NCBI GenBank assembly: GCA_035536915.1
Contig: DATLNE010000034.1
Span: 23,781-87,780 of the forward strand
Source of the DNA: Acidimicrobiales bacterium
Lineage (GTDB): Bacteria; Actinomycetota; Acidimicrobiia; Acidimicrobiales; JAHWLA01
DNA length: 64,000 nt
Direction: 5' to 3'
The notes beneath the pieces are model-generated. The model worked only from the letters and a program-made list of their open reading frames with translations, had not been told where the DNA came from and searched no databases. Position numbers and translations under genes: made by a program. This document shows, in pieces, positions 44,409 through 54,474 of this stretch (positions are counted from its first letter, which is position 1; each line of letters opens with the position of its first letter).

Positions 44409-45250
44409 GAGACGACGTCCACCCTCCGAGCAGTGCCGTGCGCGAGGTGGTGGCGCGCGCCTTGGCCGAAGACGTGCTGCCCCTCGGCGACCTCACCGCC
44501 TCGTTGGTCCCCATCGACGTGCACGCCCGTGCCGCCTTTATCGCCCGCGCCGCCGGCGTGGTGGCCGGACGGCTGTGCGCCATCGAGGCCTTCACCCAAG
44601 TCGACGACACAGTGGTGCTGGCGTGGTCGTTCGACGACGGCGACTCGGTGGAGCCAGGCGACGTCCTCGGCGTGGTGACCGGCCCGCTGCGCTCGGTCCT
44701 CACAGCCGAGCGCACGGCACTGAACCTGCTGAGCCACCTCTCCGGCGTCGCCACCGCCACCCGGCGCTACGCGGAACTGGCCGCACCCGCCCGTATCCGC
44801 GACACCCGCAAGACGACGCCCGGCCTGCGGGCCCTGGAGAAGGCCGCCGTGCGAGCGGGCGGGGGCGTGAACCACCGCGCCAACCTCAGCGACGGCATCC
44901 TGGTGAAGGACAACCACCTGGGCGGCCTGACCATCGCCGAAGCCGTGCGCAAGGCCGACGAGCGCTGGCCCGGCCGGGTGGTCGAGGTGGAGTGCGACTC
45001 GATCGAGCAGGTGCAGCAGGCACTCGACGCCGGCGCGGGCATGGTCCTCCTCGACAACATGACGCCCGACGAGGTCGCCGACTGCGTGCGCCTGGTCGGC
45101 GGCAGCGTCCCCGTCGAAGTGAGCGGCGGCGTGACCCTCGACAACGTGGCGTCCTATGCCCCCACCGGTGCCGACTTCATCGCCGTCGGCGCCATCACCC
45201 ACTCGGCCACCGTGCTCGACATCGGCCTCGACCTCGAACTCGGAGGCTGA
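44405..45250 (+). CDS. nadC: Nicotinate-nucleotide pyrophosphorylase (quinolinate phosphoribosyltransferase)
   Basis: 281-residue enzyme that makes nicotinate mononucleotide. The active-site run [33 protein letters not shown] and [10 protein letters not shown], plus [12 protein letters not shown], match QPRTase. Substrate-binding Lys and Arg residues lie in these parts. It overlaps the nadB stop. It is separated from coaX by two bases, so NAD and CoA genes form one transcript. Confidence 0.94.
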   Translation: MRDDVHPPSSAVREVVARALAEDVLPLGDLTASLVPIDVHARAAFIARAAGVVAGRLCAIEAFTQVDDTVVLAWSFDDGDSVEPGDVLGVVTGPLRSVLTAERTALNLLSHLSGVATATRRYAELAAPARIRDTRKTTPGLRALEKAAVRAGGGVNHRANLSDGILVKDNHLGGLTIAEAVRKADERWPGRVVEVECDSIEQVQQALDAGAGMVLLDNMTPDEVADCVRLVGGSVPVEVSGGVTLDNVASYAPTGADFIAVGAITHSATVLDIGLDLELGG

Positions 45251-45252
45251 CC

Positions 45253-46020
45253 ATGCTCCTGACCATCGACACCGGCAACACCGAGACCGTTCTCGGCCTG
45301 TTCGACGGCACCACGTTGGTCTCGCACTGGCGGCTGTCGACCAACGCCGAGCGCACCTCCGACGAACACGCCATGGTCGTCTCCCAGTTGCTCGACCTCG
45401 AGGGCTACGACTTCGAGTCACAGGTGACCGGCATCGCCATCTCCTCGACCGTGCCGAGCCTGACGGCGACGCTGCGGCAGATGACCACACGGTGGTTCAA
45501 CAAGGTGCCCGCTGTGGTGCTCGAACCCGGCGTGCGTACCGGCATGCCGATCCTCTACGACAACCCCAAGGAAGTCGGGGCCGACCGCATCGCCAACTCG
45601 GTGGGCGCCTTCGAGCTCTACGGCGGCCCCACCGTCTGCGTCGACTTCGGCACCGCCACCACCTTCGACTGCATCTCGGCCAAGGGCGAGTACCTGGGCG
45701 GCGCCATCCTGCCGGGCATCGGCATCTCCATGGACGCCCTCTTCGGCCGGGCCGCCGCCCTGCGCCAAGTGGAACTGGTCGAGCCCCGCAACGTCATCGG
45801 CAAGAGCACCGTCGAGTCGATCCAGTCGGGCGCCGTCTACGGCTTCAGCGGTTCGGTCGACGCCATCGTCAAGCGCATCGAAGTGGAGCTGGGGGAGTGC
45901 CACGTGGTGGCGACGGGTGGGTTGAGTGGACTCATCGAGCCGCTCTCCACCACGATCCAGCACCACGAGCCGTGGATCACCCTCCACGGCCTTCGCATCA
46001 TCTTCGAGCGCAATCAGTGA
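45253..46020 (+). CDS. coaX: Type III pantothenate kinase
   Basis: 255-residue ASKHA-fold kinase, the first step from pantothenate to CoA. Motifs are [49 protein letters not shown] and [16 protein letters not shown]. Its stop overlaps the lysS start (GTGA). CoaX is the usual form in actinobacteria, sometimes with a second type I kinase elsewhere. Confidence 0.94.
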   Translation: MLLTIDTGNTETVLGLFDGTTLVSHWRLSTNAERTSDEHAMVVSQLLDLEGYDFESQVTGIAISSTVPSLTATLRQMTTRWFNKVPAVVLEPGVRTGMPILYDNPKEVGADRIANSVGAFELYGGPTVCVDFGTATTFDCISAKGEYLGGAILPGIGISMDALFGRAAALRQVELVEPRNVIGKSTVESIQSGAVYGFSGSVDAIVKRIEVELGECHVVATGGLSGLIEPLSTTIQHHEPWITLHGLRIIFERNQ

Positions 46021-47423
46021 TCCCTTACCGCTTCGAACGCAGCCGTGACGCGGCGTCCTTGCGCGCCGAGTTCGACGCGCTCGAACCGGGTGCCGAGACC
46101 GGCGTCGAGGTGTCGGTGGCGGGGCGCGTCATGCTCCTGCGCTCGCAGGGCAAGCTGGCCTTCGGCGAGCTGCGCGACTCCAGCGGCGCCGTCCAGCTGT
46201 TCGCCTTGGCCGCAGTCACCGAGGGGTTCGAGGAGTTCGCCAAGTTGTCGCTGGGCGACTGGGTCGGTGCTGTCGGCGAAGTGGTGAAGACCAAGCGGGG
46301 CGAGCTGTCGGTCAAGGTGCGCGAGTGGGTACTGCTGGCCGAGGCCCGACGCGGCTTCGGCGACAAGTGGCACGGCATCAGCGACCCCGACCTGCGCTAC
46401 CGCCAGCGCTACGTCGACCTGTGGGCCAACGAGGGGTCGCGCGACACCTTCCTGTTGCGCAGCCGGGTGGTGTCGCTGATGCGGCGGTGGTTGGAGGACC
46501 GCGGGTTCGTGGAGGTGGAGACGCCGATCTTCCACCCCATTGCCGGTGGCGCCCACGCCAAGCCGTTCGTGACGCACCACAACGCGCTGGGCATGGACCT
46601 GTACCTGCGCATCGCCACCGAGCTGTACCTCAAGCGCTTGGTCGTAGGCGGGTTCGAGAAGGTGTTCGAGATCGGCCGCACGTTCCGCAACGAGGGACTG
46701 TCGCCCCGCCACAACCCCGAGTTCACCATGATCGAGGTCTACGAGGCCTATGCCGACTACGGCGACATGATGGACCTGACCGAGTCGTTGGTCGCCCACC
46801 TCGCCGCCGAGCTGTGCGGCACCACCAAGCTGACGTACGAGGGGCGCGACCTCGACCTCACCCCGCCGTGGCCGCGGGCCACCATGACGGAGTTGGTCGA
46901 GAAGCACGCGGGCGTACACGTCGACCTCGACATGCCGATCGAGGAACTACGGCGCATCGCGACGTCGTTCGAGGTTCCCGTCGAGGACGCGTGGGGGCCG
47001 GGCAAGCTCGTGCTGGAGATCTACGAGAAGACCACCGAGGCCCAGTTGTGGGGGCCGGTGTTCGTGCTCGACTACCCGCAAGAAGTCAGCCCGCTCGCTC
47101 GCCCGCACCGCACCAAGCCCGGCTACGTCGAGCGCTTCGAGGCCATCCTCGCCGGACGGGAACTGGCCAATGCCTTTTCGGAACTGACCGATCCCGACGT
47201 GCAACGGGCCGCCTTCGAAGCCCAGGCCGCGGCCAAGGCGGCGGGCGACGAAGAAGCCATGGTCGTTGACGAGGACTACCTCCGGGCGCTGGAGTACGGC
47301 ATGCCCCCGACGGGCGGCATGGGCATGGGCATCGACCGCCTGGTCATGCTGCTGGCCGGCGTCCACCAGATCCGCGACGTGCTGCTGTTCCCGACCTTGC
47401 GGCCCGAGCAGGACCGCGGGTGA
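46017..47423 (+). CDS. lysS: Lysyl-tRNA synthetase (class II)
   Basis: 468-residue enzyme with an N-terminal OB-fold ([31 protein letters not shown]) and a class II core. Motif 1 region is [37 protein letters not shown], motif 2 [23 protein letters not shown], and motif 3 [14 protein letters not shown] start overlaps coaX (GTGA). It is followed by a small membrane protein, not lsr2 as in mycobacteria. Confidence 0.96.
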   Translation: MIPYRFERSRDAASLRAEFDALEPGAETGVEVSVAGRVMLLRSQGKLAFGELRDSSGAVQLFALAAVTEGFEEFAKLSLGDWVGAVGEVVKTKRGELSVKVREWVLLAEARRGFGDKWHGISDPDLRYRQRYVDLWANEGSRDTFLLRSRVVSLMRRWLEDRGFVEVETPIFHPIAGGAHAKPFVTHHNALGMDLYLRIATELYLKRLVVGGFEKVFEIGRTFRNEGLSPRHNPEFTMIEVYEAYADYGDMMDLTESLVAHLAAELCGTTKLTYEGRDLDLTPPWPRATMTELVEKHAGVHVDLDMPIEELRRIATSFEVPVEDAWGPGKLVLEIYEKTTEAQLWGPVFVLDYPQEVSPLARPHRTKPGYVERFEAILAGRELANAFSELTDPDVQRAAFEAQAAAKAAGDEEAMVVDEDYLRALEYGMPPTGGMGMGIDRLVMLLAGVHQIRDVLLFPTLRPEQDRG

Positions 47424-47812
47424 AGAAGAGCGTCGAAGCGGCCATCGCCATCGCGGCCGTCGCCGTCGTAGCACTCGCGGGATGGGACCTGTTCAGAAGT
47501 GATGAGACACCCGAGTGGGCCGTTCTCATGGGAATCGTTCTGGTGGCCGCGTGTGTCCTCGAGGCGGCGAGACGTTTCTGGATCGAGTTCCCGAAGCCGA
47601 CAAGAGCACCGTTCGAACTGACGCGCAGCTCCGTCAGCCTCATGTTCGTTACCGGAAGCATGCTTGTCGTACCCGTGATGGGGCTGTGGGAGGGAGAGGG
47701 CGACCCCGTCATCGGCGCGGTGATGTTCGGCGTCGGCGCAGGCTCGCTTGCGGTACTGATCCGCCACCTCCGCAAGCCGATCGACCCTGACACCACCTCG
47801 GAAGTTGCGTAG
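47420..47812 (+). CDS. Small predicted membrane protein, 130 residues
   Basis: Three or four helices: [57 protein letters not shown] and [15 protein letters not shown]. Codon use is slightly less GC-rich than in its neighbours. The GTG start overlaps the lysS stop by four bases. It occupies the place where M. tuberculosis has lsr2. Its stop codon is inside the long hairpin at 47801-47851. The function is unknown. Confidence 0.65.
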   Translation: MKKSVEAAIAIAAVAVVALAGWDLFRSDETPEWAVLMGIVLVAACVLEAARRFWIEFPKPTRAPFELTRSSVSLMFVTGSMLVVPVMGLWEGEGDPVIGAVMFGVGAGSLAVLIRHLRKPIDPDTTSEVA

Positions 47813-47851
47813 GAATCGTGCCGGAAAACGGCGCGATTCCTACGCAACTTC
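47801..47851. repeat. 23-bp inverted repeat, bidirectional terminator candidate
   Basis: The left arm 47801-47823 starts GAAGTTGCGTAGGAATCG. The right arm 47829-47851 is complementary with one G-T pair. The loop is GAAAA. It includes the stop codon of the membrane protein gene and lies 12 bases before the stop of the convergent oxidoreductase gene. Its outer bases differ from the TTCTGG group. Confidence 0.85.
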
Positions 47852-47863
47852 GGGCGGGGCGAG

Positions 47864-49219
47864 TCAGCCGAGGATGCCGAGGCCGGTGTCGCGGTTGCCC
47901 GCGGCCCGGTCGTTGGCGAACTTCTCCAGCATCTCCTTGAGCTCCGGGCTCTGCGTGCGGTCGGCCCACGCCCGGGGCATGGCCGGGAACGAGAAGCCGT
48001 CGGGCAACGCGGGGGCGTCGTCGACCCGACGGGCCAGCGCGGCCTCGATCAACGGCTCCAAGCGCTCGGCCCGATCGGCGGCGCCGGCCTCGTCGCGCTC
48101 CTTGAACTCGGGCAGCACCTGGCGTCCGAACAACTCCAGCGACTCCATGATGTGCTCGTGGCGGTTGTTGCCCGCCTGCGAGATGAAGATGACCTGGTCG
48201 ACCCCGGCTTCCTCGTAGCGCCGCAGGAACTCCCGGATCTGCTCCGGCGTGCCCACCGCACCGCGCAGCCCGCTGGCCTCGCCGCCCGCCACCTTCGCCC
48301 CCAGCCGCTCCTGCTCGACGGCGGCGGCCACCTCGGGCGAGAAGCCCACCTCGTGGCGGCGCTCCTGGTACTCCTGCCACACGTCGGTGGTGCCCGGCTT
48401 GTGGTCGCCGAAGATGTAGTAGTGCCCCAGTGAGTAGCCGAAGAAGTTGGCCCCTTCGAGGCCTCGGGCCAACGCCTTGTCCTCGTCGTCGCAACACATC
48501 ATGGGGGTCACGCACGCCACGTTGGGGTTGACCGCCCGCCCCACCGGCACCGCCTTCTCGGCCAGCGTGCGGTAGTAGTCGTCGACCCACGTGCGAGCTT
48601 CCTCGGGGTCGATGAAGGCGAACGTCAGCGCCCCGATGCCCTTCTCGGCGGCCAGCAGGATGGTGTCGCGCCGAGAGCACGCCACCCACAACGGCGGGTG
48701 CGGCTTCTGCACCGGCTTGGGCACCACGTTGCGCGGCGGCATCTGCACGAACGTGCCGTCCACGCCGGTGAAGGGCTCCTCGGTCATGCACCGCACCGCG
48801 ACCTGCAGCCCTTCCAGCCACATCTCCCGCTTGAGGACGGGGTCGACGAGGAACCCACCGAGCTCGGCCTCCGACGACGACTCGCCGGTGCCGAACTCCA
48901 CCCGCCCGTTCGACACCAGGTCGAGCATGGCGATGCGCTCGGCCACCCGCGCCGGGTGGTTGAAGGCAGGCGGGGTCTGCACGATGCCGTGGCCCAGGCG
49001 GATGTTCTTGGTCCGCTGGCTGCAGGCGGCGAGGAAGACCTCGGGGGCGCTGGAGTGGGAGTACTCCTCCAAGAAGTGGTGCTCGACCTCCCACACCACG
49101 TCGAAGCCCAACTGGTCGGCCAACTCCACCTGGTCGAGGGCCTCTTGGATGAGGCGCCGTTCGGCATCCTCGTCCCAGGGGCGGGGGAGTTGGTGCTCGT
49201 AGAAGATGCCGAACTTCAT
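47864..49219 (-). CDS. LLM-class flavin-dependent oxidoreductase
   Basis: 451-residue luciferase-like monooxygenase. The N-terminus MKFGIFYEHQLPRPW and LADQLGFDVVWEVEHHFLEEYSHS, with HGIVQTPPAFNHPARVAERIAMLD, match this family, which binds FMN or F420. The ATG at 49219-49217 is chosen since TACAGT (complement 49227-49232) ends seven bases upstream. The substrate is not evident. It is divergent from an alpha/beta hydrolase gene, a layout often seen for degradation modules. Confidence 0.85.
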   Translation of the reverse strand: MKFGIFYEHQLPRPWDEDAERRLIQEALDQVELADQLGFDVVWEVEHHFLEEYSHSSAPEVFLAACSQRTKNIRLGHGIVQTPPAFNHPARVAERIAMLDLVSNGRVEFGTGESSSEAELGGFLVDPVLKREMWLEGLQVAVRCMTEEPFTGVDGTFVQMPPRNVVPKPVQKPHPPLWVACSRRDTILLAAEKGIGALTFAFIDPEEARTWVDDYYRTLAEKAVPVGRAVNPNVACVTPMMCCDDEDKALARGLEGANFFGYSLGHYYIFGDHKPGTTDVWQEYQERRHEVGFSPEVAAAVEQERLGAKVAGGEASGLRGAVGTPEQIREFLRRYEEAGVDQVIFISQAGNNRHEHIMESLELFGRQVLPEFKERDEAGAADRAERLEPLIEAALARRVDDAPALPDGFSFPAMPRAWADRTQSPELKEMLEKFANDRAAGNRDTGLGILG

Positions 49220-49226
49220 GCGTCCA

Positions 49227-49250
49227 ACTGTAAACTCACGGGTATACACT
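49227..49250. promoter_or_regulatory. Divergent -10 boxes of oxidoreductase and hydrolase
   Basis: On the minus strand TACAGT (complement 49227-49232) ends seven bases before the oxidoreductase ATG. On the plus strand TACACT (49245-49250) ends six bases before the hydrolase GTG at 49257. Both transcripts would be leaderless, and they would start about 37 bases apart. Confidence 0.45.
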
Positions 49251-49256
49251 TTCAAC

Positions 49257-50057
49257 GTGCAACTGCAATACGAGACCGTCGGTAACGGCCCGCCGCTGTT
49301 GTTCGTCTCGGGTTGGTCGCAACCCGGTCGCCGCTGGTTGCGCTTCGCCGAGAAGCTGGCCGACCGCTACACGTGCGTGATGCCCGACAACCGCGAGTGC
49401 GGGCGCACGGGGCCGAGCCCTACGCCGTTCACCCTGACCGACCTGGGGCACGACCTCCTCGGCCTCATGGCGGAACTGGGTCATGAGCGCTTTCACGTGG
49501 TCGGCGTGTCGATGGGCGGGATGATCTCCCAGGAGGTCGTACGCGCCGCCCCCGAGCGGGTCGTTGCGGCGGTGCTCGTCTCGACGCACGGCGGCACGCC
49601 GACGTCGGTGCTCCCGCCCGACCCCATGGTGGTCATGCCCGTTGGGACGACGCCCTACGAGATCGGGTTCAACCTGTGGTCACGGCTGGCCGGTCCGGGC
49701 TTCGCCGAGGCCCACCCCGACGTGATCGCCGAAGAGGCGCGGGTCAATGCCGAGTTCCCGACGTCGATGGAGGGCGTGCTGCGCCAGCTCGACGCCATCC
49801 GCCAGTTCGACCCGGGCGACGCGCTGGTGGGCACGCCGGTGCCGATCCTCGTCGTGCACGGCGACAGCGACCCGCTGATCCCCTACGAGAACGGCGTGCG
49901 GCTGGCCGAGAAGCTCGGGGTCGAGCTGGTGACGCTGCCTGGGGTGGGGCACGGCGTCCCGTTCGAGCGGCCCGAGGAACTCACCGAGTTGATCGGCCGA
50001 TTCTTCTCACGCACCGCTGAGGTCGGCGAGCAGCGAGTGAGCCAGCCCGGCCATTGA
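49257..50057 (+). CDS. Alpha/beta hydrolase
   Basis: 266-residue hydrolase. Nucleophile Ser85 in VVGVSMGG, Asp in HGDSDPLIP and His in GVGHGVPF form the triad, and the oxyanion-like SGWSQPGR is near the start. GTG start at 49257. The last 51 bases overlap the convergent polyprenyl synthase gene. It might act on the product of the adjacent monooxygenase, which is a guess from context. Confidence 0.85.
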   Translation: MQLQYETVGNGPPLLFVSGWSQPGRRWLRFAEKLADRYTCVMPDNRECGRTGPSPTPFTLTDLGHDLLGLMAELGHERFHVVGVSMGGMISQEVVRAAPERVVAAVLVSTHGGTPTSVLPPDPMVVMPVGTTPYEIGFNLWSRLAGPGFAEAHPDVIAEEARVNAEFPTSMEGVLRQLDAIRQFDPGDALVGTPVPILVVHGDSDPLIPYENGVRLAEKLGVELVTLPGVGHGVPFERPEELTELIGRFFSRTAEVGEQRVSQPGH

Positions 50058-50984
50058 CCGGGCCACCGGCCCGTCGATGCCGTCGAGGGCGGCCGCCGCG
50101 TCGTCCGCGTAGCGGCGGGCCACCACCATGGCCTCCTCCACGCCAGTGGTGGCGCGCACGATGTCGCGAGCCTTGTCACGCTCCGGGCCTTGCAGCGGCC
50201 GGCCCAGCAGCCCCCGCAGCTCCTCGCCCGCCGAGGGGTCGGCCAGCGCCCGGATGACAGGCAGGGTGTAGACGCCTTCCACCAAGTCGTTGCCCGCGGG
50301 CTTGCCCAGTTCGGCTTCGGTGCCCACCACGTCGAGGATGTCGTCGCGCACCTGGAACACCATGCCCAAGGCGTCGCCGAAGCGGGTGAGGGCGTCGACG
50401 GTGGGGCGCTCGACGTGGGCGCTGAGCGCCCCGATACGGCACGAGGCGCCGACCAGCGAGGCAGTCTTGCCCTCGATGGACGTGAGGTAGTCGGCCTCGG
50501 TGCGGTCGGTGGAATAGGCGGTCTTGAGCTCGCCCACTTGGCCCTCGCACAGGCGGCCGATGGTGGCGGCCAGGAGGGCGGCGACCTCGGTGCCCAAGGA
50601 AGCGGCGATCTCCGAGGCCCGGGCCAGGAGGAAGTCGCCCGCCAGGATGGCCACAAGGTTCCCCCAGCGGGCGTTGACGCTCTCCACGCCCCGCCGGGTG
50701 GTCGCTTCGTCCATCACGTCGTCGTGGTAGAGCGAGCCGAGATGCACCAGTTCGACCGATACGCCCCCTTGCACGACGTCGTCGGTGACGGGGGCGCCGC
50801 CCGCTGCCGCAGCAGCCAGGGCGAGGGCCGGACGCAGGCGTTTTCCCCCGGCGCCGATGAGGTGGCCGGCCACTTCCGAGAGGAACGGGTCACTGGATGC
50901 GACCGAGCCCCGCAGCGCCTCCTCGACCCGCCGGAGATCGGCGTCGAGGAAGGGAAGGTTCAGCAGGGAAGCGATGTTGACCAC
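50007..50984 (-). CDS. Polyprenyl diphosphate synthase (trans, long chain)
   Basis: 325-residue isoprenoid chain synthase. The first Asp-rich motif is DDVMD in HLGSLYHDDVMDEATTRRG, and the second is DDILD in QVRDDILDVVG. KTASLVGASCRIGAL is also typical. It probably makes the menaquinone side chain. The GTG start has TACTGT (complement 50994-50999) nine bases upstream. The 3' end overlaps the hydrolase gene by 51 bases. Confidence 0.9.
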   Translation of the reverse strand: MVNIASLLNLPFLDADLRRVEEALRGSVASSDPFLSEVAGHLIGAGGKRLRPALALAAAAAGGAPVTDDVVQGGVSVELVHLGSLYHDDVMDEATTRRGVESVNARWGNLVAILAGDFLLARASEIAASLGTEVAALLAATIGRLCEGQVGELKTAYSTDRTEADYLTSIEGKTASLVGASCRIGALSAHVERPTVDALTRFGDALGMVFQVRDDILDVVGTEAELGKPAGNDLVEGVYTLPVIRALADPSAGEELRGLLGRPLQGPERDKARDIVRATTGVEEAMVVARRYADDAAAALDGIDGPVARSMAGLAHSLLADLSGA

Positions 50985-51067
50985 TGGCTAAGGACAGTAC
51001 GCCGGCCCGTCGATGCAGCGACAAGTGGGAACGAGGGGCAGGCGAGACTGATTTCGATGGCCGCCGG

Positions 51068-51073
51068 ATAGAC
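51068..51073 (+). promoter_or_regulatory. -10 box of clpC
   Basis: TAGACT lies about 35 bases before the TTG start at 51109, leaving a short leader with an AGGAGG ribosome site. I saw no obvious ClgR-type or CIRCE operator. Confidence 0.4.
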
Positions 51074-51108
51074 TGACGGTCAGACCACCCGCCAGAGGAG
51101 GCGGTCAC

Positions 51109-53613
51109 TTGTTCGAACGCTTTACCGACAGGGCCCGACGAGTCCTCGTGCTAGCGCAGGAGGAAGCGAGGCTTCTCAACCACAACTTCATCGGGACCGA
51201 GCACATCCTGCTCGGGCTCATCCACGAGGGCGAAGGCGTCGCGGCCAAGGCCCTTGAGTCGCTGGGCATCACTTTGGAGGCCGTCCGCGAGAAGGTCGAA
51301 GAGACGATCGGCCCAGCCGGCTCGTCGACGACCGGCTCGCCGCCGTTCACCCCCAGGGCCAAGAAGGTGCTCGAGCTGTCGCTGCGCGAGGCGCTGCAAC
51401 TGGGCCACAACTACATCGGCACCGAGCACATGCTGCTCGGGTTGGTGCGCGAGGGCGAGGGCGTCGCCGCTCAGGTCCTCGTCAACCTCGGCGCCGACCT
51501 CTCGCGTGTCCGCCAGCAAGTCATCCAACTGCTGTCCGGTTACGCGGGCGGCAAGGAAGGCGCTGCTGCCGGTGCCGGCACGGGTACGACGGCCGGGCAG
51601 GAGACGCCCACGGGCGGCTCGCCGGTCCTCGACCAGTTCGGCCGCAACCTCACGCAGTTGGCCCGGGAGAAGAAGCTCGACCCGGTCATCGGGCGTGACC
51701 GCGAGATCGAGCGGGTCATGCAGGTGCTGTCGCGGCGGACCAAGAACAACCCGGTCCTCATCGGTGAGCCCGGCGTGGGCAAGACCGCCATCGTCGAGGG
51801 GCTGTCGCAGAAGATCGTCAACAACGACGTCCCCGAGACGCTCAACGGCAAGCAGCTCTACACGCTCGACCTGGGCGCGCTCGTCGCAGGTTCCCGTTAC
51901 CGGGGCGACTTCGAGGAGCGGCTGAAGAAGGTCCTCAAAGAGATCCGCACCCGCGGCGACATCATCCTGTTCATCGACGAGCTGCACACGCTCGTGGGTG
52001 CCGGTGCCGCCGAGGGGGCCATCGACGCGGCGTCGATCCTCAAGCCCATGCTGGCCCGGGGCGAGCTGCAGACCATCGGTGCGACCACCCTCGACGAGTA
52101 CCGCAAGCACCTGGAGAAGGACGCGGCGCTGGAGCGGCGCTTCCAGCCGATCAAGGTGGAGGAGCCCACGCTCAGCCACACCATCGAGATCCTCAAGGGC
52201 CTGCGCGACCGCTACGAGGCGCACCACTCGGTGACCATCACCGACCAGGCGCTGGTGGCAGCCGCCAACCTGGCCGACCGCTACATCTCCGACCGGTACC
52301 TGCCCGACAAGGCCATCGACCTCATCGACGAGGCCGGGTCGCGGCTGCGCATCCGGCGGATGACGACGCCGACGGACTACAAGGCCATCGAGGACGAGAT
52401 CGCCTCGATCAAGCGGCAGAAGGAAGCCGCCATCGAGGCGCAGCGATTCGACGAGGCCAAGATGCTCAACGAGCGGGAGAAGGAACAGCTCGAGCGCAAG
52501 GCCACAAAAGAAAACGAGCTGCGGGCCAGCGGCGACAACCTGTTCGACGTGGTCGACGAGGAAGTCATCGCCGAGGTGCTGGCCAACTGGACCGGCATCC
52601 CCGTCACCCAGCTCACCGAGGAGGAGACGGCCAAGCTGCTCCGCATGGAAGAGGAGCTGCACCGTCGGGTCATCGGCCAGCAGGACGCCATCGCCGCGCT
52701 GTCGCGGGCGATCCGGCGCACCCGGGCCGGGCTCAAGGACCCCAAGCGGCCCAGCGGGTCGTTCATCTTCCTGGGGCCGACCGGCGTCGGCAAGACCGAG
52801 TTGGCCAAGGCGCTGGCCGAGTTCCTGTTCGGCGACGAGAGCTCGCTGATCCAGCTCGACATGTCGGAGTACATGGAGAAGCACACCGTGTCCCGGCTGG
52901 TCGGGTCGCCTCCCGGCTACGTCGGCTACGAGGAGGGTGGGCAGCTCACCGAGGCCGTGCGGCGCAAGCCGTTCTCGGTGGTGCTCTTCGACGAGATCGA
53001 AAAGGCCCACCCCGACGTGTTCAACACGCTGCTGCAGATCCTGGAGGACGGTCGCCTGACCGACTCGCAGGGCCGCACGGTCGACTTCAAGAACACGGTG
53101 CTGATCATGACCTCCAACCTGGGCACGGCCGACCTGCGCAAGGCGTCGGTGGGCTTCGCCAAGACCACGGAGGCCGTCACCTACGAGCGGATGAAGGAGA
53201 AGGTGGCCGAGGCGCTCAAGCAGCACTTCCGGCCCGAGTTCCTCAACCGCATCGACGAGACGATCGTGTTCCACGAGCTGACCAAGGAAGAGGTCACCCA
53301 GATCGTCGACCTCATGATCCGCCGGGTGCAGGAGCAGTTGGAGGGGCAGGGGCTCGGCTTCGAGCTCACGCCTTCGGCCAAGTCGCTCCTGGCCGACAAG
53401 GGCTACGACCCCACGTTGGGCGCCCGGCCGTTGCGCCGGTCGATCCAGCAGTTGGTCGAGGACCCGCTGTCGGAGCGCATCCTGTGGAAGGAGTTCCGGG
53501 CAGGCGAGACGATCATCGTCGACGCCGAGGACGGCGAGATGGTGTTCCGGGCGGTGGAGGGCTTCGAGCCCCCGCCGGTCGAGCTCGCCGGCACCGGCCC
53601 CGCCTCCGACTAG
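51109..53613 (+). CDS. clpC: ClpC AAA+ unfoldase
   Basis: 834-residue HSP100 unfoldase that delivers proteins to ClpP. It has two N-terminal Clp repeats ([16 protein letters not shown] and [27 protein letters not shown]), a first AAA module with GEPGVGKTA near 219, a UVR-type middle domain ([28 protein letters not shown]) and a second module with GPTGVGKTE near 555. It has the ClpP-docking loop region (ASVGF). The TTG start at 51109 follows an AGGAGG site. It corresponds to mycobacterial clpC1. Confidence 0.96.
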   Translation: MFERFTDRARRVLVLAQEEARLLNHNFIGTEHILLGLIHEGEGVAAKALESLGITLEAVREKVEETIGPAGSSTTGSPPFTPRAKKVLELSLREALQLGHNYIGTEHMLLGLVREGEGVAAQVLVNLGADLSRVRQQVIQLLSGYAGGKEGAAAGAGTGTTAGQETPTGGSPVLDQFGRNLTQLAREKKLDPVIGRDREIERVMQVLSRRTKNNPVLIGEPGVGKTAIVEGLSQKIVNNDVPETLNGKQLYTLDLGALVAGSRYRGDFEERLKKVLKEIRTRGDIILFIDELHTLVGAGAAEGAIDAASILKPMLARGELQTIGATTLDEYRKHLEKDAALERRFQPIKVEEPTLSHTIEILKGLRDRYEAHHSVTITDQALVAAANLADRYISDRYLPDKAIDLIDEAGSRLRIRRMTTPTDYKAIEDEIASIKRQKEAAIEAQRFDEAKMLNEREKEQLERKATKENELRASGDNLFDVVDEEVIAEVLANWTGIPVTQLTEEETAKLLRMEEELHRRVIGQQDAIAALSRAIRRTRAGLKDPKRPSGSFIFLGPTGVGKTELAKALAEFLFGDESSLIQLDMSEYMEKHTVSRLVGSPPGYVGYEEGGQLTEAVRRKPFSVVLFDEIEKAHPDVFNTLLQILEDGRLTDSQGRTVDFKNTVLIMTSNLGTADLRKASVGFAKTTEAVTYERMKEKVAEALKQHFRPEFLNRIDETIVFHELTKEEVTQIVDLMIRRVQEQLEGQGLGFELTPSAKSLLADKGYDPTLGARPLRRSIQQLVEDPLSERILWKEFRAGETIIVDAEDGEMVFRAVEGFEPPPVELAGTGPASD

Positions 53614-53641
53614 GCGAGACCGAGCAGTTCCGAGCAGTACG

Positions 53642-53672
53642 AAAGGCCCCGGCTCCCAAGCCGGGGCTTTTT
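53642..53672 (+). terminator. Rho-independent terminator after clpC
   Basis: GCCCCGGCT (53646-53654) and AGCCGGGGC (53659-53667) form a 9-bp stem with loop CCCA and outer A-T pairs, followed by TTTTT. It lies about 30 bases after the clpC stop and is the most canonical intrinsic terminator in the window. Confidence 0.92.
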
Positions 53673-53718
53673 GCTTTCTGTGCTTCAAGTCCGCTGCCGC
53701 GACGCCGATAGATGGCGC

Positions 53719-54411
53719 ATGCAACGGGGGGATGAAGCAGGACTGTCGGCGCGCGAGCAGGCGGCGCGGATGCGGGCCAAGGCGCGCAGACTCGAAGAGG
53801 CCGCCGACCGGTACCAGCAGGGGGCGGCAGGCGAGGAGGCGACGGCACGGCTGCTGGCCCGCCTCGACCAGAGCCGCTTTCGTGTCTTCCACGACCTGCG
53901 CTTGCCTGGTTCCCGCGCCAACGTCGACCACGTCGTCGTCGGTCCGACCGGCCTGTTCGTGGTCGACAGCAAGAACTACACGTCTCGGGTGAGCGTCAAC
54001 AAGGACACGTTGTGGTGCGGGCGTTATCCGCAGACCAAGCGGCTGGAGACGGCGCACTGGGAGGCGGCACAAGTGGTGGAAGCGCTACGGCTCGACGGCG
54101 ACGACGTGCCCGTTCCAACGGTGGTGCTCTGCATCCACGGGGTGGAGCTGCCGTTCACGTCGGCCGAGGTGGGCGGAGCGCTGGTGGTGGCGCCGTCGTT
54201 CCTCCTGGGAGCGATCACGAGGCGGGCAGCGCGGCTGACGCCCGAGCAGTGCGCTCGCCTGGAGGCGTCCGTGCAATACCGCCTCTACGGCGTCCCCATG
54301 CCGGCACCGCCGGTGCAGGCGACCACCCCCCGAGGCATCGTCGTGGTGCGGCCACCCGAGCGGCCATCGTGGTGGGCACGGCTCCAGCAGCGGGTGTCCG
54401 CCGCCCGCTAG
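53719..54411 (+). CDS. NERD-domain nuclease-like protein
   Basis: 230-residue protein. An N-terminal coiled-coil (REQAARMRAKARRLEEAADRYQQGAAGE) is followed by a NERD domain, RVFHDLRLPGSRANVDHVVVGPTGLFVVDSKNY, which carries the Asp and the DSKN catalytic-type residues. The rest includes NKDTLWCGRYPQTKR. NERD proteins are predicted nucleases. The ATG at 53719 is chosen since the upstream frame overlaps the clpC terminator. No defence genes surround it. Confidence 0.8.
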   Translation: MQRGDEAGLSAREQAARMRAKARRLEEAADRYQQGAAGEEATARLLARLDQSRFRVFHDLRLPGSRANVDHVVVGPTGLFVVDSKNYTSRVSVNKDTLWCGRYPQTKRLETAHWEAAQVVEALRLDGDDVPVPTVVLCIHGVELPFTSAEVGGALVVAPSFLLGAITRRAARLTPEQCARLEASVQYRLYGVPMPAPPVQATTPRGIVVVRPPERPSWWARLQQRVSAAR

Positions 54412-54422
54412 AGAACGAAGGC

Positions 54423-54446
54423 CCCTGCCGCTCGAAAGCGACAGGG
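54423..54446. terminator. Hairpin between convergent genes
   Basis: CCCTGCCGCT pairs with AGCGACAGGG around CGAA (one mismatch), on either strand. It lies between the NERD gene and the subtilase gene, so it may end both transcripts. There is no long U-run. Confidence 0.6.
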
Positions 54447-54474
54447 ACCTCGTCGTTACGCCCGCTTCTGCTGC

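Noticed and set aside
18473..47851. Insertion-sequence ends or a composite transposon marked by the TTCTGG palindromes
   Set aside because: No transposase gene, no target duplications, and arm sequences differ between copies.
53719..54411. The NERD protein as part of a defence island
   Set aside because: Neighbours are clpC, a subtilase and a stress protein, with no restriction, toxin or other defence genes.
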